From Marinobacter litoralis (GTDB taxonomy: Bacteria > Pseudomonadota > Gammaproteobacteria > Pseudomonadales > Oleiphilaceae), in the NCBI RefSeq assembly GCF_016427555.1, contig NZ_JAELVS010000008.1, positions 1-64,000 of the forward strand: a stretch of 64,000 nt of DNA, read 5' to 3'. A program made the translations under genes and the position numbers. Below the pieces are notes generated by a model, which saw only the letters and a list, made by a program, of their open reading frames with translations, made no database searches and was not told the DNA's origin. Shown here one piece after another: positions 24,480 to 34,070 of the stretch; positions within the stretch are counted from its first letter, which is position 1; every line of letters begins with the position of its first letter.

Positions 24480-26093
24480 TCAGATTGCTGACAAACCCTC
24501 GCCAGCACGGCGGGGGTTTGTTGTAATTGGGGCATCGACTTTTAAGAGGCTGCCCCATGCTCAAAGAGCCGTCCCCGCAACAACACGAACTCGAGATGGT
24601 TAGTCTCGAATCGCTGGTCCCTGACAACCACCTTCTTCGCAAGATTGATCAGTACATCGATTTTGAATTCATCCGTGATCGGGTTCGGCATTTGTACTGC
24701 TCGAACAATGGTCGGCCGGCGCTGGATCCGGTGGTGCTGTTCAAGATGCTGTTTCTGGGCTATCTGTTCGGCATTCGCAGTGAGCGGCAGCTGGTGCGGG
24801 AGATACAAGTCAACGTGGCGTATCGCTGGTTCTTGCGATTCAACCTGACTGACAAGATTCCAGATGCTTCCACCCTGAGCCAGAACCGCCGGCGGCGGTT
24901 CCAGGACAGCAGTATCTATCAGGACATCTTCGATGAGATCGTGCTTCAGGCGATGGGCTATGACCTGGTTGGTGGCGAAGTGCTTTATACCGACAGCACG
25001 CATCTCAAGGCGAACGCCAACAAGAACAAGTACGATCTGAAACAGGCGGAGGAGAAGGTGGCGGCCTACCTGGGCAGCCTGGAAGACGCCATCGAAGGTG
25101 ATCGCAAAGCTCAGGGGAAAAAGCCCCTGAAAACGAAGCTGTCTGAGCAGCCACCCAAGATCAAAGACACCAAGATCAGCCGCACCGATCCGGACAGTGG
25201 TTACATGGTTCGGGAAGGCAAGCCCAAAGGCTTCTTCTACCTGGATCACCGAACCGTCGATGGCCGCAACGCCATCATCACCGACAGTTATGCCACGCCG
25301 GCCAACCTGCATGACAGCCGTCCCTATCTCGATCGGCTGGATCGCCAACGTGAGCGCTTTGGCTTCGATGTCTGGGGCGTTGGACTGGATGCGGGCTACT
25401 CACCGCCGGCATCTGTAAGGGGCTGGAAGAGCGGGGTATCTATGGGGTCATGGGCTACCGGCGACCGAACAAGCCCAAGGGCTATCTCCCAAAGCGGGCC
25501 TTCACTTACGATCCCGAGACCAACAGCTATCGCTGTCCGCAAGGCCAGCAACTGATCTACGCTACCACCAATCGCCTGGGCTACCGGGAGTACAAATCCA
25601 ACCCCACGCACTGCAAAGATTGCCCGCTGCTGAGTCAATGCACGCGTAGCGCCAACCACGTCAAAGTACTGACCCGGCATGTCTGGCAGGACAGCAAAGA
25701 CCGAACGGACAGTTATCGGTTAACCCCCTGGGGCAAGGCGCTCTATAAACGACGACAGGAAACCGTGGAACGATCGTTCGCCGATGCCAAGCAGTTGCAT
25801 GGTCATCGCTACGCTCGCCTACGAGGGCTCTCGAAAGTGCGCGAGCAGTGCCTGTTGGCCGCTGTAGCCCAGAACATGAAGAAGATCGCGCAGATCCTGG
25901 CGCGTCTTTTATGGCTCAAATCCCTTGGTATGACTGGGTTAAAGAGGCGAATCCGGGAATGGGCTCGGAAACTGTCCTATCTGGCGTATTGGCAATCCGG
26001 TCGGGACTATTGGGCTCAATCCATCACCAACTGAATTGAACAGCGCCCAAACGCAACGAACCCCGGAAAAACCGGGGTTCGTGAGCAATCTGA
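24480..26093 (+). mobile_element. IS1182-family insertion sequence
   Basis: About 1.6 kb. Terminal inverted repeats TCAGATTGCTGACAAACCC (left, 24480) and TCAGATTGCTCACGAACCC (right end, read inward from 26093) differ at two positions. The element is flanked by a 20-bp direct repeat that is itself a terminator hairpin; IS1182-type elements are known for long, variable target repeats. It holds one transposase gene, frameshifted, and an internal hairpin AACCCCGG-AAAAA-CCGGGGTT (26059-26079) after the transposase stop. Confidence 0.85.
24557..26034 (+). pseudogene. IS1182-type transposase, one-base frameshift
   Basis: DDE transposase of about 492 residues in two frames. The first part (to about 25400) has the DUF772-like domain (LYCSNNGRPALDPVVLFKML, SERQLVREIQVNVAYRWFLR) and the catalytic Asp region VLYTDSTHLKANANKNK. 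The second part carries GIYGVMGYRRPNKPKGYLPK, a four-Cys segment (CPQG--CKDCPLLSQC) and RRQETVERSFADAKQLHGHR with the last acidic residue. At 25397-25401 the text reads TACTCACC where the family frame needs TACTTCACC (DAGYFTAG), so one T is missing. ATG 24557 follows AAGAGG. Not expected to be functional unless this is a sequencing error. Confidence 0.85.
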
Positions 26094-26094
26094 C

Positions 26095-26114
26095 GGGGCA
26101 TCCCTGATGCCCCC
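26095..26114. terminator. Right copy of duplicated hairpin (target repeat of the IS)
   Basis: GGGGCATCCCTGATGCCCCC, identical to 24460-24479. It follows the stop of the EAL gene (26143) by 28 bp. On the minus strand this copy now runs into the IS rather than a T tract, so termination here may be weakened; on the plus strand TTCTCT follows. Confidence 0.65.
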
Positions 26115-26142
26115 TTCTCTCAACAAACTATGTACCCCCCGA

Positions 26143-28281
26143 CTACCCCACCAACCGCCCATCCTGGAAAAAAGTTACAAACTCACCGCTGGGCACAGGC
26201 CGGCCAGTAAAGAACCCCTGCACTGAGTCACAACCCAGTTCAGCAAGTTTGTTGAGCTGCTCTTCGGTTTCTACCCCTTCGGCTATCACATGAAGGTTCA
26301 CATCATGACCAACAGTAATGATGGCTCTAGCTATCGCTTCAGCTGTTGAATCAGAGGTTATCGACTGGACAAAACTTCGATCAATTTTCAAACAGTCTGC
26401 AGGTAAGTCTTTCAAATAGCTCAGCGAAGAATAGCCGGTTCCAAAATCGTCGATAGCGACTTTAATGCCCATAGCGCGTAAATCGTTTAAATTTTTGAAG
26501 GCTTTGCCGACTCCATCAACCATGATGCTCTCGGTAACTTCGAGCTCGACGAGCTCCGGCGGGATTCTTCGCTGCTGAATACCGGCTCCTAATTCCTCAA
26601 CGATGGTTCTGGTATTCAGGTGGATGCCGGATATATTTATAGAAATGGGTACCATTTCAAATCCATCGTCTCGCCACGCCGCTAATTGGCCGAACACTTT
26701 TTCAATGACCAGATGACTGAGCGAGATGATGAGCCCTGATTTCTCTGCGACAGGGATGAACCGCGCCGGAGACACGTAGCCCAGCTCTGCATTGTTCCAT
26801 CGAATCAGCGCTTCCATTCCAATGAGCGATAAGTTCGATAAATTAAATTTGGGTTGGTAGGCCATCTCAAGGACGCCATCGGCAATGTCCCTTCTTAGAA
26901 GGCGCTCCAATTCAATATCCTGTCTAGCTTTTGCTCTGAGTTCAGCATTGTATCGGTGAATCCTATGCCCATTCGACGAACCGAAATCCGAATAGATGGC
27001 ATAAGCCGTAGCACTCAAAAGACCATCCGCCGTAGACGAGGCCTCGATCGTATCAGCGATTCCAACAGCCCAATCGATACTGCAAATATGGTCACCAATT
27101 TCGACGATTGTCGATAACCGGCGGAGCAACAGGTTCGAAAGATCTTCAATAAAGCCGAGATCGTCAATGGCGGACAAAACGACCACAAAATCGGATTCAG
27201 ATAATCTCGCAATCAACTGCTCAGGTCGCTTTGCCTCTGGAGCAAGCGTGCTGAGGTAACTGGCCAGCCCGATCTCCAGACGTTCTACGATGACCTGAGC
27301 AATGGTGATCATGCCTTCCCGGCCGATCGTCGGCTCAAATCTGCGTATATCTGAAGCGGAAAAACGCAGAATCGCGGTTTGAAGGTGAGACTTCCGGTTT
27401 TCCTGAAGACGTTGGTTGAGCTCAAAGAAAAGCTGCTTCTCATTACCAAAACCGGTTGCTGGGTCTTTAAACGTCAAATCATAGGTTTGCTGTTCGCAAT
27501 TGAACGAATCACTTTGGTCTTGCAAGAGACACAACCACTCTCCCTCTGCCCCCCGAACGAACCGACCTTGGACCGTATGGCACTCATTACCCTCGAGGTG
27601 CTCAACGATGAAGCTTTCGCATTCTCCCGTTTTATGAGCGCGCATCCATGCTGCAAGTATCAGTTCTGCACTGTCTTCTCGGAGAGATTTCAAAAAGTGA
27701 TTTCCGACAATCATATGTGATCGGAATCCGATAGGCATCCGCGCGATCTGGTGACATCCCTGTATGATCCCATCACCGTCCAAAAGCAGCATGGTTTCAG
27801 ACGAGGTTTTTAGCATGGACGATATCTGATGACTGCGGTTTTTTAGGTGCCGCTTAACGGTTCCCGCGCCAATAAGCGACTCGAGACGCTGGGAAATAAG
27901 GCGCCAGTTCAAAGGCTTGACAACGAAGTCTGTTGCGCCGCATTCAAAAGCGGCATCGATCGAGGCGTCGTCATCTTGCCCAGTTACCATAATGATTGGG
28001 ACAGGTTCACCATTGAGTTTGTCACGCATCTTCCGGCAAGTTTCAAAACCATCCATCCCCGGCATACGCGCGTCCAGAAGAATGGCATCAAACTTATGAG
28101 AATCCATCCAGCTCAGTGCGGTGTAGCCGTCGGAAGCTTCGGTAACCCCGTACCCTTTTTTCGTCAGGGCGAGGCGAGAAACCATGCGAACTGCGAGATC
28201 ATCATCCACAACCAACAAACGATGACGTTCTGGCAAGTCAATGGGTAAAGAGAAATCGTTTGAAGTTGTGTCCGTGTCCAT
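26143..28281 (-). CDS. REC-GGDEF-EAL response regulator (c-di-GMP)
   Basis: 712 residues, cytoplasmic. REC domain (about 20-140: LLVVDDDLAVRMVSRLALTK, ILLDARMPGMDG with phospho-acceptor Asp, VVKPL), a PAS-like segment, a degenerate GGDEF domain (signature reads SESDF, so no cyclase activity expected) and an EAL domain with EALIRW, the metal-binding acidic motifs (ELEVTESIMV, VAIDDFGTGYSSLSYLKDLP) and VIAEGVET. It should hydrolyse c-di-GMP under phosphorelay control. ATG 28281 follows GGAG; the TTG at 28311 would overlap the predicted sigma54 start site. Downstream of the kinase and activator genes on the same strand, it is a likely partner. Confidence 0.92.
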   Translation of the reverse strand: MDTDTTSNDFSLPIDLPERHRLLVVDDDLAVRMVSRLALTKKGYGVTEASDGYTALSWMDSHKFDAILLDARMPGMDGFETCRKMRDKLNGEPVPIIMVTGQDDDASIDAAFECGATDFVVKPLNWRLISQRLESLIGAGTVKRHLKNRSHQISSMLKTSSETMLLLDGDGIIQGCHQIARMPIGFRSHMIVGNHFLKSLREDSAELILAAWMRAHKTGECESFIVEHLEGNECHTVQGRFVRGAEGEWLCLLQDQSDSFNCEQQTYDLTFKDPATGFGNEKQLFFELNQRLQENRKSHLQTAILRFSASDIRRFEPTIGREGMITIAQVIVERLEIGLASYLSTLAPEAKRPEQLIARLSESDFVVVLSAIDDLGFIEDLSNLLLRRLSTIVEIGDHICSIDWAVGIADTIEASSTADGLLSATAYAIYSDFGSSNGHRIHRYNAELRAKARQDIELERLLRRDIADGVLEMAYQPKFNLSNLSLIGMEALIRWNNAELGYVSPARFIPVAEKSGLIISLSHLVIEKVFGQLAAWRDDGFEMVPISINISGIHLNTRTIVEELGAGIQQRRIPPELVELEVTESIMVDGVGKAFKNLNDLRAMGIKVAIDDFGTGYSSLSYLKDLPADCLKIDRSFVQSITSDSTAEAIARAIITVGHDVNLHVIAEGVETEEQLNKLAELGCDSVQGFFTGRPVPSGEFVTFFQDGRLVG

Positions 28282-28317
28282 GAGAATCTCCGCGTCATGA
28301 TGTATTGACAAAGATTC

Positions 28318-28333
28318 TGCACTTCCTGTGCCA
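28318..28333 (-). promoter_or_regulatory. Sigma54 promoter, EAL gene
   Basis: Minus-strand TGGCACAGGAAGTGCA: -24 TGGCAC, -12 GTGCA, correct spacing. It is among the best matches in the window. Predicted start near 28308, 27 bp before ATG 28281. Confidence 0.7.
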
Positions 28334-28392
28334 ATTAAATACCAACTAATTTACAATAAGTTAGAAGCACAGGTGTACACGATGAACAATCA

Positions 28393-28407
28393 TTTGCAAA
28401 ATGCATC
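28393..28407. promoter_or_regulatory. Activator site upstream of the EAL gene
   Basis: TTTGC-AAAAT-GCATC, one full half-site and GCA of the other, 68 bp upstream of the -24 element and directly after the stop of the activator gene. Confidence 0.45.
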
Positions 28408-28412
28408 TCAAA

Positions 28413-29876
28413 TTAACGTTTTTCCCCCAGCTCTTTATCCCACTGCTGTTTTTTGCGGTAGATCGTAGAGGCGCTGATCTCCAGAAAAGCTGCAGCTTTT
28501 GGAACATTGCCGTCGCATAGTTCGATGGTTTCCTCGATTATGCGCTTTTCCTGAATCCAGAGTGGTAAGATTTCTTCTGAGACGGAGGTTCTGTCCTGAG
28601 TGTCTTCACTCCTTTGCTTGTCCCTCCAATTTGATAGCGAACTTCTGTTGCCCCGTTCCGCCACGCTATATTCCGAAGCCGCGTTTTTCCTTGCTGGCAC
28701 GGAAGGCGAAAGGTTTGGCAGCATCGACATCTCGATAATGTCGCCGTCGTTGAGAACTACAATATTACGGATCACGTTACTCAGTTCGCGAACGTTACCC
28801 GGCCAACTATATTGCAAGAAAAAGTTTTCGACTGCATCGCTGAAGCCTTGAAACGTTTTATTCTCATACTGTGCGTATTGCTCCAGCAGCTCCTGCGCAA
28901 TAAGCATGATATCGCTTCCTCGTTCCCGAAGTGCCGGCATATGGATGGGTATTACATGCAGCCGGTAGTAGAGGTCTTCACGAAAACGCCCCTCCTGGAC
29001 CTCAAGCAGCGGATCCCGATTAGTTGCACAAATAAACCGGATATCAACCTTGACCTCTTTACTGCTTCCGACCGGCGTAAAAGTGCCAGATTGGATAAGC
29101 CTCAGAAGCTTGCTTTGGAGATCCAATGGCATTTCACCAATTTCATCAAGAAATAATGTTCCTCCTGAGGCCCGCAGTGCTGCGCCATCGCGTGCAGAAG
29201 ATGCACCCGTGAATGCGCCTTTCACGTGGCCAAAAATTTCACTTTCGATAAGTTCACGCGGAATAGCCGCACAGTTCAACGCAATAAAAGGCGACGCTGC
29301 TCGCGGACTTTCCGCGTGCAGCGCCTCTGAGCAAAGCTCTTTTCCGGTGCCGCTTTCGCCGGTAATAAAAACCGAAGCATTACTCTTGCCAGCGCTTTCA
29401 ACGATCCGATAGACGTTCTGCATAGGCAAAGAAGCCCCGATCATTTGATAAAACTCATCACGTCGGTAGACCTTTTCATACTGCTGAACAACTTCTTCCA
29501 ATTTCTGTTTTTTGAGTATATTGCTAAGCGTTACCGCCAATCGGGCCTTATCGAAAGGTTTGGAAATAAAATCGCTGGCGCCGCGATGCATGGCGTCGAC
29601 AACCATATCCACGGAACCATGCGCAGTAATCACGATGACCGGTAGCAAGGGTCGGTCATTCTTAACCTTGTCCAGGATGTTAAGCCCGCTCATGTCGGGT
29701 AATCGGACGTCTGTAATCAAGACGTCGAAATCATGGTTCGCTAAATGCTCAAGGGCTTCTGCCCCAGTATGGGCTACCCTCACAGCATAATCACTTTGGA
29801 GGTAGCTTTGATACACCATGGCGTTTGACGGGCTGTCTTCGATCAAAAGCACACTTGGACGGTGTTCACCTGGCAT
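28413..29876 (-). CDS. NtrC/LuxO-type sigma54 response regulator
   Basis: 487 residues in three domains. REC (1-125) with VLLIEDSPSN, phospho-acceptor in VLITDVRLPDMSG and FISKPFD. AAA+ sigma54-interaction domain (about 145-375) with Walker A GESGTGKE, the sigma54-contact loop GAFTGA, Walker B GGTLFLDEIGEMPLDLQSK and arginine finger region FREDLYYRL. C-terminal Fis-type helix-turn-helix (about 440-485: IIEETIELCDGNVPKAAAFL, ISASTIYRKKQQW). It activates sigma54 RNA polymerase when phosphorylated. It sits 14 bp after the hybrid kinase gene, its likely phosphodonor, and is the only sigma54 activator in the window, hence the candidate binder of the recurrent palindrome. Confidence 0.95.
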   Translation of the reverse strand: MPGEHRPSVLLIEDSPSNAMVYQSYLQSDYAVRVAHTGAEALEHLANHDFDVLITDVRLPDMSGLNILDKVKNDRPLLPVIVITAHGSVDMVVDAMHRGASDFISKPFDKARLAVTLSNILKKQKLEEVVQQYEKVYRRDEFYQMIGASLPMQNVYRIVESAGKSNASVFITGESGTGKELCSEALHAESPRAASPFIALNCAAIPRELIESEIFGHVKGAFTGASSARDGAALRASGGTLFLDEIGEMPLDLQSKLLRLIQSGTFTPVGSSKEVKVDIRFICATNRDPLLEVQEGRFREDLYYRLHVIPIHMPALRERGSDIMLIAQELLEQYAQYENKTFQGFSDAVENFFLQYSWPGNVRELSNVIRNIVVLNDGDIIEMSMLPNLSPSVPARKNAASEYSVAERGNRSSLSNWRDKQRSEDTQDRTSVSEEILPLWIQEKRIIEETIELCDGNVPKAAAFLEISASTIYRKKQQWDKELGEKR

Positions 29877-29890
29877 AAAACGTTCCTTTG

Positions 29891-32800
29891 CTAAACGGAA
29901 GGATCAGAGGTTATGGAAGATGATGGAAGACTCTCACGGTACTCAGAGTATGCTACCAACGTCTGTTCCGCCACACGTTGAAGACGAGCCACTGCATCAG
30001 TATCTAAAGTGGCACTCGACTGGCTGGCCAGGTCCTCGAGATTTTGAGCGATGGCCTGAAGTTTTAATCCCCCAAACGTCCCAGCGCAACTTTTCAGAGC
30101 GTGGGCTTGTTCCCTAACTTCCATATCATCTTTGTTTTTCACAGCCTCATTGATGCCCTCGGTGCGCTTCTTGATCTCGTTGATAAACACTGAGATCATC
30201 ATTGGCAAGCTTTCGGCGGAAGTATCTTTAATCAGCTGCCCCAGTACTGCCCGGGATAGGACCTCTAATTCCTGATCATTGCTATCGTCTTCAATCTTCA
30301 TTTCCGGCTTCTCCTCTTTCGCTTCAACCAGACAGTGCTCGATTGTCCGCTGGAGCCGATCAATATCAAAGGGTTTGCTGACAAAACCGTTCATTCCACC
30401 TTCAAGGCAACGTTCGATTTCTGATTTCTCAGCGTTGGCGGTTAGTGCAATGATCGGTGTGTTTGCATTTCTTCCCGAGGAACTCCGTATTGCCAAGGTT
30501 GCCTCGAGGCCATTCAGGATCGGCATCCTCATGTCCATTAGAATGACTGCGTATACGGTTTCTTCGGCACGTTCAACGGCTTCACGGCCGTTACTGGCTT
30601 TATCAACCAGGTAACCTCGGTTCTTCAAAAGCTCCGAACCGATAACGAGATTGGCGTCTACGTCGTCTACGAGCAGGATCCTAGGTTTTAACGGAGGATC
30701 AAGGAACCCGTTATCGCCATCGAGCTCAATGGAAGCGTTTGATTCAACCCCGGAGCCGCTTGTGGGTTCCTGCTCAGACTGGGGAAGATCGAAAGGGATT
30801 TCGACGCTGAACGTAGATCCGGCTCCCACCTCACTTTCCACAGTGATAAACCCACTCATTCCCAAAACAAGCCGTTTTGCAATCGCGAGGCCAAGCCCGG
30901 TGCCTCCAAAACCAGAATCTCTGATGGCATCGGTCTGCTCAAACTCAGAGAAAATGGTTTCGGCACATTCAGAGGGAATACCGGGGCCCGTGTCACGGAC
31001 TCGTATTCGTAGCCGTCCGAAGTCACCCTCTTCGGACCCGGGACCACATTCGGCCGTAATTACGATCTCGCCTACGTCAGTGAATTTGTAGGCGTTATCG
31101 AGAAGGATAGTTAAAACCTGACTGAGGTGTTCTTTATCAACGGAGATCATTGGGGGAACAGAGTCTGCTACCTCATAGATGATGCCGACTTCCGGCTTGG
31201 TGCCTTTCGCCAGTATGGAATACTGCACGCCTTTGATTAAATCTGATAATGAGCATGCAGACTTAGGGAATTGGATATGTCCGGCTTCAATCTTGGAAAA
31301 ATCCAGAACCTCGTTGATGACGCTCAACAGAGAATTTCCAGATTCCTTAGCAAGGCCGAGATAATACTGATCAGATTCCCCTAGTTGTCCGCGCTCCTGA
31401 ATCAACGCAAGTGAGCCCAGAACTGCGTTCATTGGCGAACGAATTTCATGGCTCATGTAAGAAAGAAAGCGAGATTTCGCCTTCGATGCTTCCTCCGCTT
31501 CTGCTTTGGCGGTGATAAGCTCTTCTTCGCGTTGTTTACGCTCTGAAATGTCTCGGATGGTGGCGGTAACATACACATCGCAGTCTACTCGAATTGCGGT
31601 GAGCGCCAGCTCTACCGGGAAAATCTTACCGCTTTTACGGCATGCTTGGGTTTCGACCCTCCGCCCAATAAGTGGCCCTTCTCCTGTGGCAAGGTAATGG
31701 CGCATGCCCTTCTCGTGGGCACCCTTTAAGTCCTCAGGAATAAGGAAATCAGCCATGTGCAGGCCCATAATTTCTTGTTTGCGCCAACCAAAAAGTGCTT
31801 CCGCCGACGGGCTGAAATCGATAACTTTTCCATCGCCGGTTATTGTGACGACCGCATCCAAGCTGGAATCCACCAAATTAGATTTAAGGCGTTCCTGCAA
31901 GTCCGCCTGACTTTCCAGTTCCTGCTCATGGGTTTTGTCACGTATGATAAGAATGGTTCTGATGCCGTCGCGAGAGCCAAATCTAGATGCATTGATCTCA
32001 GCAGAAATCTCTTGATCCTTCGAATTTAACACCCGACATTTATAGCTTCTCAGATTAGACTTACTACCACTCAAAACCCTCTGTACCGTGGCATCATCGC
32101 TAACCCTCAAAAAATCAGTCAAACGCCTTCCCATAAGCGATTTTTTATCGACATTAATAAGCCTGAACAATTCCTCGTTAGCAAATACAACCGAACCGTT
32201 CGGGTGTAAAACGGCAATGCTGTCCGGTGCGGCACTCAATAAAGATAATGTTTCTCTTTCCTGCTCAATGAGTTTTGTGTTTGATTCACTTAATTTGTCA
32301 TTCGCAATTTTTAATGCGAATTCACGTTCGGTCAGAGCCGTTGTCATCCTATTGAAAGCAAGAATTGTCTCTGCAATTTCATCACCACCGTGACTGGGGA
32401 TCGGTTGGATTGACTTGCCCGCATGCAATCCATCACTTGCGTCGCGAAGCAGAAGAATTCTTTTTGTGAGGTAGCCTGCCAGCAGCCATGAGCAGATCGC
32501 AACAAGCAAAAGTTCCAAGCCGGCTATCGCATAGAGTCGAGTTTGGGCTTGTGCGGCTAGTGCATAGAGTTCTTTGACCGAAAAACCAATCTTCAGGGTG
32601 CCAAGTTCTTGCCCTGCAACTTCCAGCGGATGCACTACGTCGTACACACCATCTGTAACTTGATCTATTCTAACGTCCGGAGCCGAAACGCCAGCTGATT
32701 CAATTGAAGAAGATGCCAACGTTTTGCCGTGCCCATTTAGTTCTACATAATCCACACCATCCAGTGCTGCAATTTGTTGCACCTGCTCGTCAATCGTTGC

Positions 32801-32986
32801 AAGGTCATAATCAATTAGGGAGTCAAGTAAAACGGAGCCAGCGAGAGACACTGTATCTTCGGCCCGCTTTTCGATGTCAGCGTTGCCTAGAGCGTGGATG
32901 TAACTTCCTGCTTGCCAGACAAGAAACGTCAGAAAGATAATCTCGATTGCGGCGATCCCAAGAATTGTCTTCCATCTAAACGACAT
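29891..32986 (-). CDS. Hybrid histidine kinase with HPt domain
   Basis: 1031 residues. First membrane helix near 8-28, a periplasmic domain of about 115 residues, second helix near 150-172, HAMP (to about 225), two PAS domains (about 250-490), HisKA with SYMSHEIRSPMNAVLG (His near 512), HATPase with LDNAYKFT, RDTGPGIP and GTGLGLAIAKRLV, a REC domain (ILMDMRMP, Asp near 815; FVSKPFD) and a C-terminal HPt with AHALKSCAGTFG (His near 962). This is a full four-step phosphorelay protein like ArcB/LuxQ. It lies between the PhnD-like binding protein and the sigma54 activator, so the binding protein may present a ligand to its periplasmic domain. Confidence 0.94.
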   Translation of the reverse strand: MSFRWKTILGIAAIEIIFLTFLVWQAGSYIHALGNADIEKRAEDTVSLAGSVLLDSLIDYDLATIDEQVQQIAALDGVDYVELNGHGKTLASSSIESAGVSAPDVRIDQVTDGVYDVVHPLEVAGQELGTLKIGFSVKELYALAAQAQTRLYAIAGLELLLVAICSWLLAGYLTKRILLLRDASDGLHAGKSIQPIPSHGGDEIAETILAFNRMTTALTEREFALKIANDKLSESNTKLIEQERETLSLLSAAPDSIAVLHPNGSVVFANEELFRLINVDKKSLMGRRLTDFLRVSDDATVQRVLSGSKSNLRSYKCRVLNSKDQEISAEINASRFGSRDGIRTILIIRDKTHEQELESQADLQERLKSNLVDSSLDAVVTITGDGKVIDFSPSAEALFGWRKQEIMGLHMADFLIPEDLKGAHEKGMRHYLATGEGPLIGRRVETQACRKSGKIFPVELALTAIRVDCDVYVTATIRDISERKQREEELITAKAEAEEASKAKSRFLSYMSHEIRSPMNAVLGSLALIQERGQLGESDQYYLGLAKESGNSLLSVINEVLDFSKIEAGHIQFPKSACSLSDLIKGVQYSILAKGTKPEVGIIYEVADSVPPMISVDKEHLSQVLTILLDNAYKFTDVGEIVITAECGPGSEEGDFGRLRIRVRDTGPGIPSECAETIFSEFEQTDAIRDSGFGGTGLGLAIAKRLVLGMSGFITVESEVGAGSTFSVEIPFDLPQSEQEPTSGSGVESNASIELDGDNGFLDPPLKPRILLVDDVDANLVIGSELLKNRGYLVDKASNGREAVERAEETVYAVILMDMRMPILNGLEATLAIRSSSGRNANTPIIALTANAEKSEIERCLEGGMNGFVSKPFDIDRLQRTIEHCLVEAKEEKPEMKIEDDSNDQELEVLSRAVLGQLIKDTSAESLPMMISVFINEIKKRTEGINEAVKNKDDMEVREQAHALKSCAGTFGGLKLQAIAQNLEDLASQSSATLDTDAVARLQRVAEQTLVAYSEYRESLPSSSITSDPSV

Positions 32987-33026
32987 GAACGCTTCCCTTT
33001 ATTGATTAGTACATTCGCCATTGATT

Positions 33027-33866
33027 TTAATCGAGTGAAACCCGCTCAATTCCGAGCGATCTTACATCGTCCCAGTCCATATCGGAGGCTTTCTGAAAAC
33101 CGTTCATTCCAAGTGACTCAAGCAGGTTACGTCCCTCAACAGTGGCTTCCATTCCAATCATAGCCTCTTGTAGCACCTGTAGTGCGTCATCGGAGACTCT
33201 TGGGTGGGCCGCAAACGCGTGGCCAGTGTAGCCAGGAGATATCCATAGAATTTCGAGTTTCTTTCGAAAACTATCATCTACCTTATTGTATGTTCGGACT
33301 ATGCCCCCGCCAGCATCGAATAAGCCCTCCGCCACTGCTCGGTAAACCGAATCATGCGAGTTTACGAAGGTTGCGCTATAACCTGGGGCGTGGCTATCCA
33401 AAAAGGCCCGGGTAATGAGCGTTGCCGCGAATGCTCCTGGCGCAGGGAAAGCCAGATTCTTTCCGGCCAATTCTTCAAGCGATTCAATGTTGAGGTCAGC
33501 TGAGACGACGATGATCCCATGAATGACATGATTGCGTTGGCGTGCGAGCGATCTGTAGCCAGGACGCTCATTGAACACAGTAAAATGATGCGGGTTCATA
33601 TAAGCGAAGTCGTATGCGCCATCCGCAAGGCGCTTCTCGAATTCTGGGATGCTTGGGGCCGTAGCAAATCCTAACTTTAAGCCAGTCTTTTCAGACAACA
33701 ATTTCAGAACCGGGAGCCATTGTTTTGCGAGTTTTTCAGCGGCCTGCTGAGGCACGATGCCGAACCATAATGTTTGCTCATCCACAGTCTGCGCATTACC
33801 CAGCTGGGCGCAAGCAAGCAGCAGAATGAAAAATGGTAAACGTGTTTTTATGCGCCACAACTTCAT
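33027..33866 (-). CDS. PhnD-like periplasmic binding protein, likely sensory
   Basis: 279 residues with a signal peptide (TRLPFFILLLACAQLGNAQ). It fits the phosphate/phosphonate (PhnD) binding family: WFGIVPQQAAEKLAKQWLPV, FEKRLADGAYDFAYMNPHHF, FPAPGAFAATLITRAFL, and HDSVYRAVAEGLFDAGGGIV. No ABC permease or ATPase gene is nearby; instead a hybrid kinase follows 40 bp later. I infer that it delivers ligand information to that kinase rather than serving transport. ATG 33866 has an AAAGGAG site; the longer frame to 33902 would overlap the promoter. Ligand unknown. Confidence 0.85.
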   Translation of the reverse strand: MKLWRIKTRLPFFILLLACAQLGNAQTVDEQTLWFGIVPQQAAEKLAKQWLPVLKLLSEKTGLKLGFATAPSIPEFEKRLADGAYDFAYMNPHHFTVFNERPGYRSLARQRNHVIHGIIVVSADLNIESLEELAGKNLAFPAPGAFAATLITRAFLDSHAPGYSATFVNSHDSVYRAVAEGLFDAGGGIVRTYNKVDDSFRKKLEILWISPGYTGHAFAAHPRVSDDALQVLQEAMIGMEATVEGRNLLESLGMNGFQKASDMDWDDVRSLGIERVSLD

Positions 33867-33901
33867 GAGGGAAACTCCTTTTGATTCCATGAAATTTTGC
33901 A

Positions 33902-33917
33902 AGCATTTATCAAACCA
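33902..33917 (-). promoter_or_regulatory. Candidate sigma54 promoter, binding protein-kinase operon
   Basis: Minus-strand TGGTTTGATAAATGCT: GG and GC are correctly spaced but the -24 match is limited to TGG. Supported mainly by the shared activator site 72 bp upstream and its place 36 bp before the ATG. Confidence 0.35.
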
Positions 33918-33980
33918 TTTTTCATGAATCGTTTAGTTTAGGAGATTTAATCAAGCTTTAATCTGAATTACGCTCCTTTT

Positions 33981-34004
33981 GTCGCATATTGCAAAGCAAT
34001 ATGC
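33981..34004. promoter_or_regulatory. Shared activator site between divergent promoters
   Basis: GTCGC-ATATT-GCAAA (33981-33995) fits the recurrent site. It overlaps a perfect inverted repeat GCATATTGC-AAA-GCAATATGC (33984-34004). It lies 72 bp from the leftward -24 element and 84 bp from the rightward one, so one site could serve both promoters. Confidence 0.5.
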
Positions 34005-34070
34005 ATCTTAGATTTAGAAAAGGTGGGAATTTTCTGGCCTAAATCATGAAAGTTATGAAGGTAGGGAAGC

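Noticed and set aside
25390..25410. Programmed frameshift in the IS transposase
   Set aside because: IS1182-type transposases are single-frame, and the junction TACTCACC has no slippery run. A one-base deletion is simpler.
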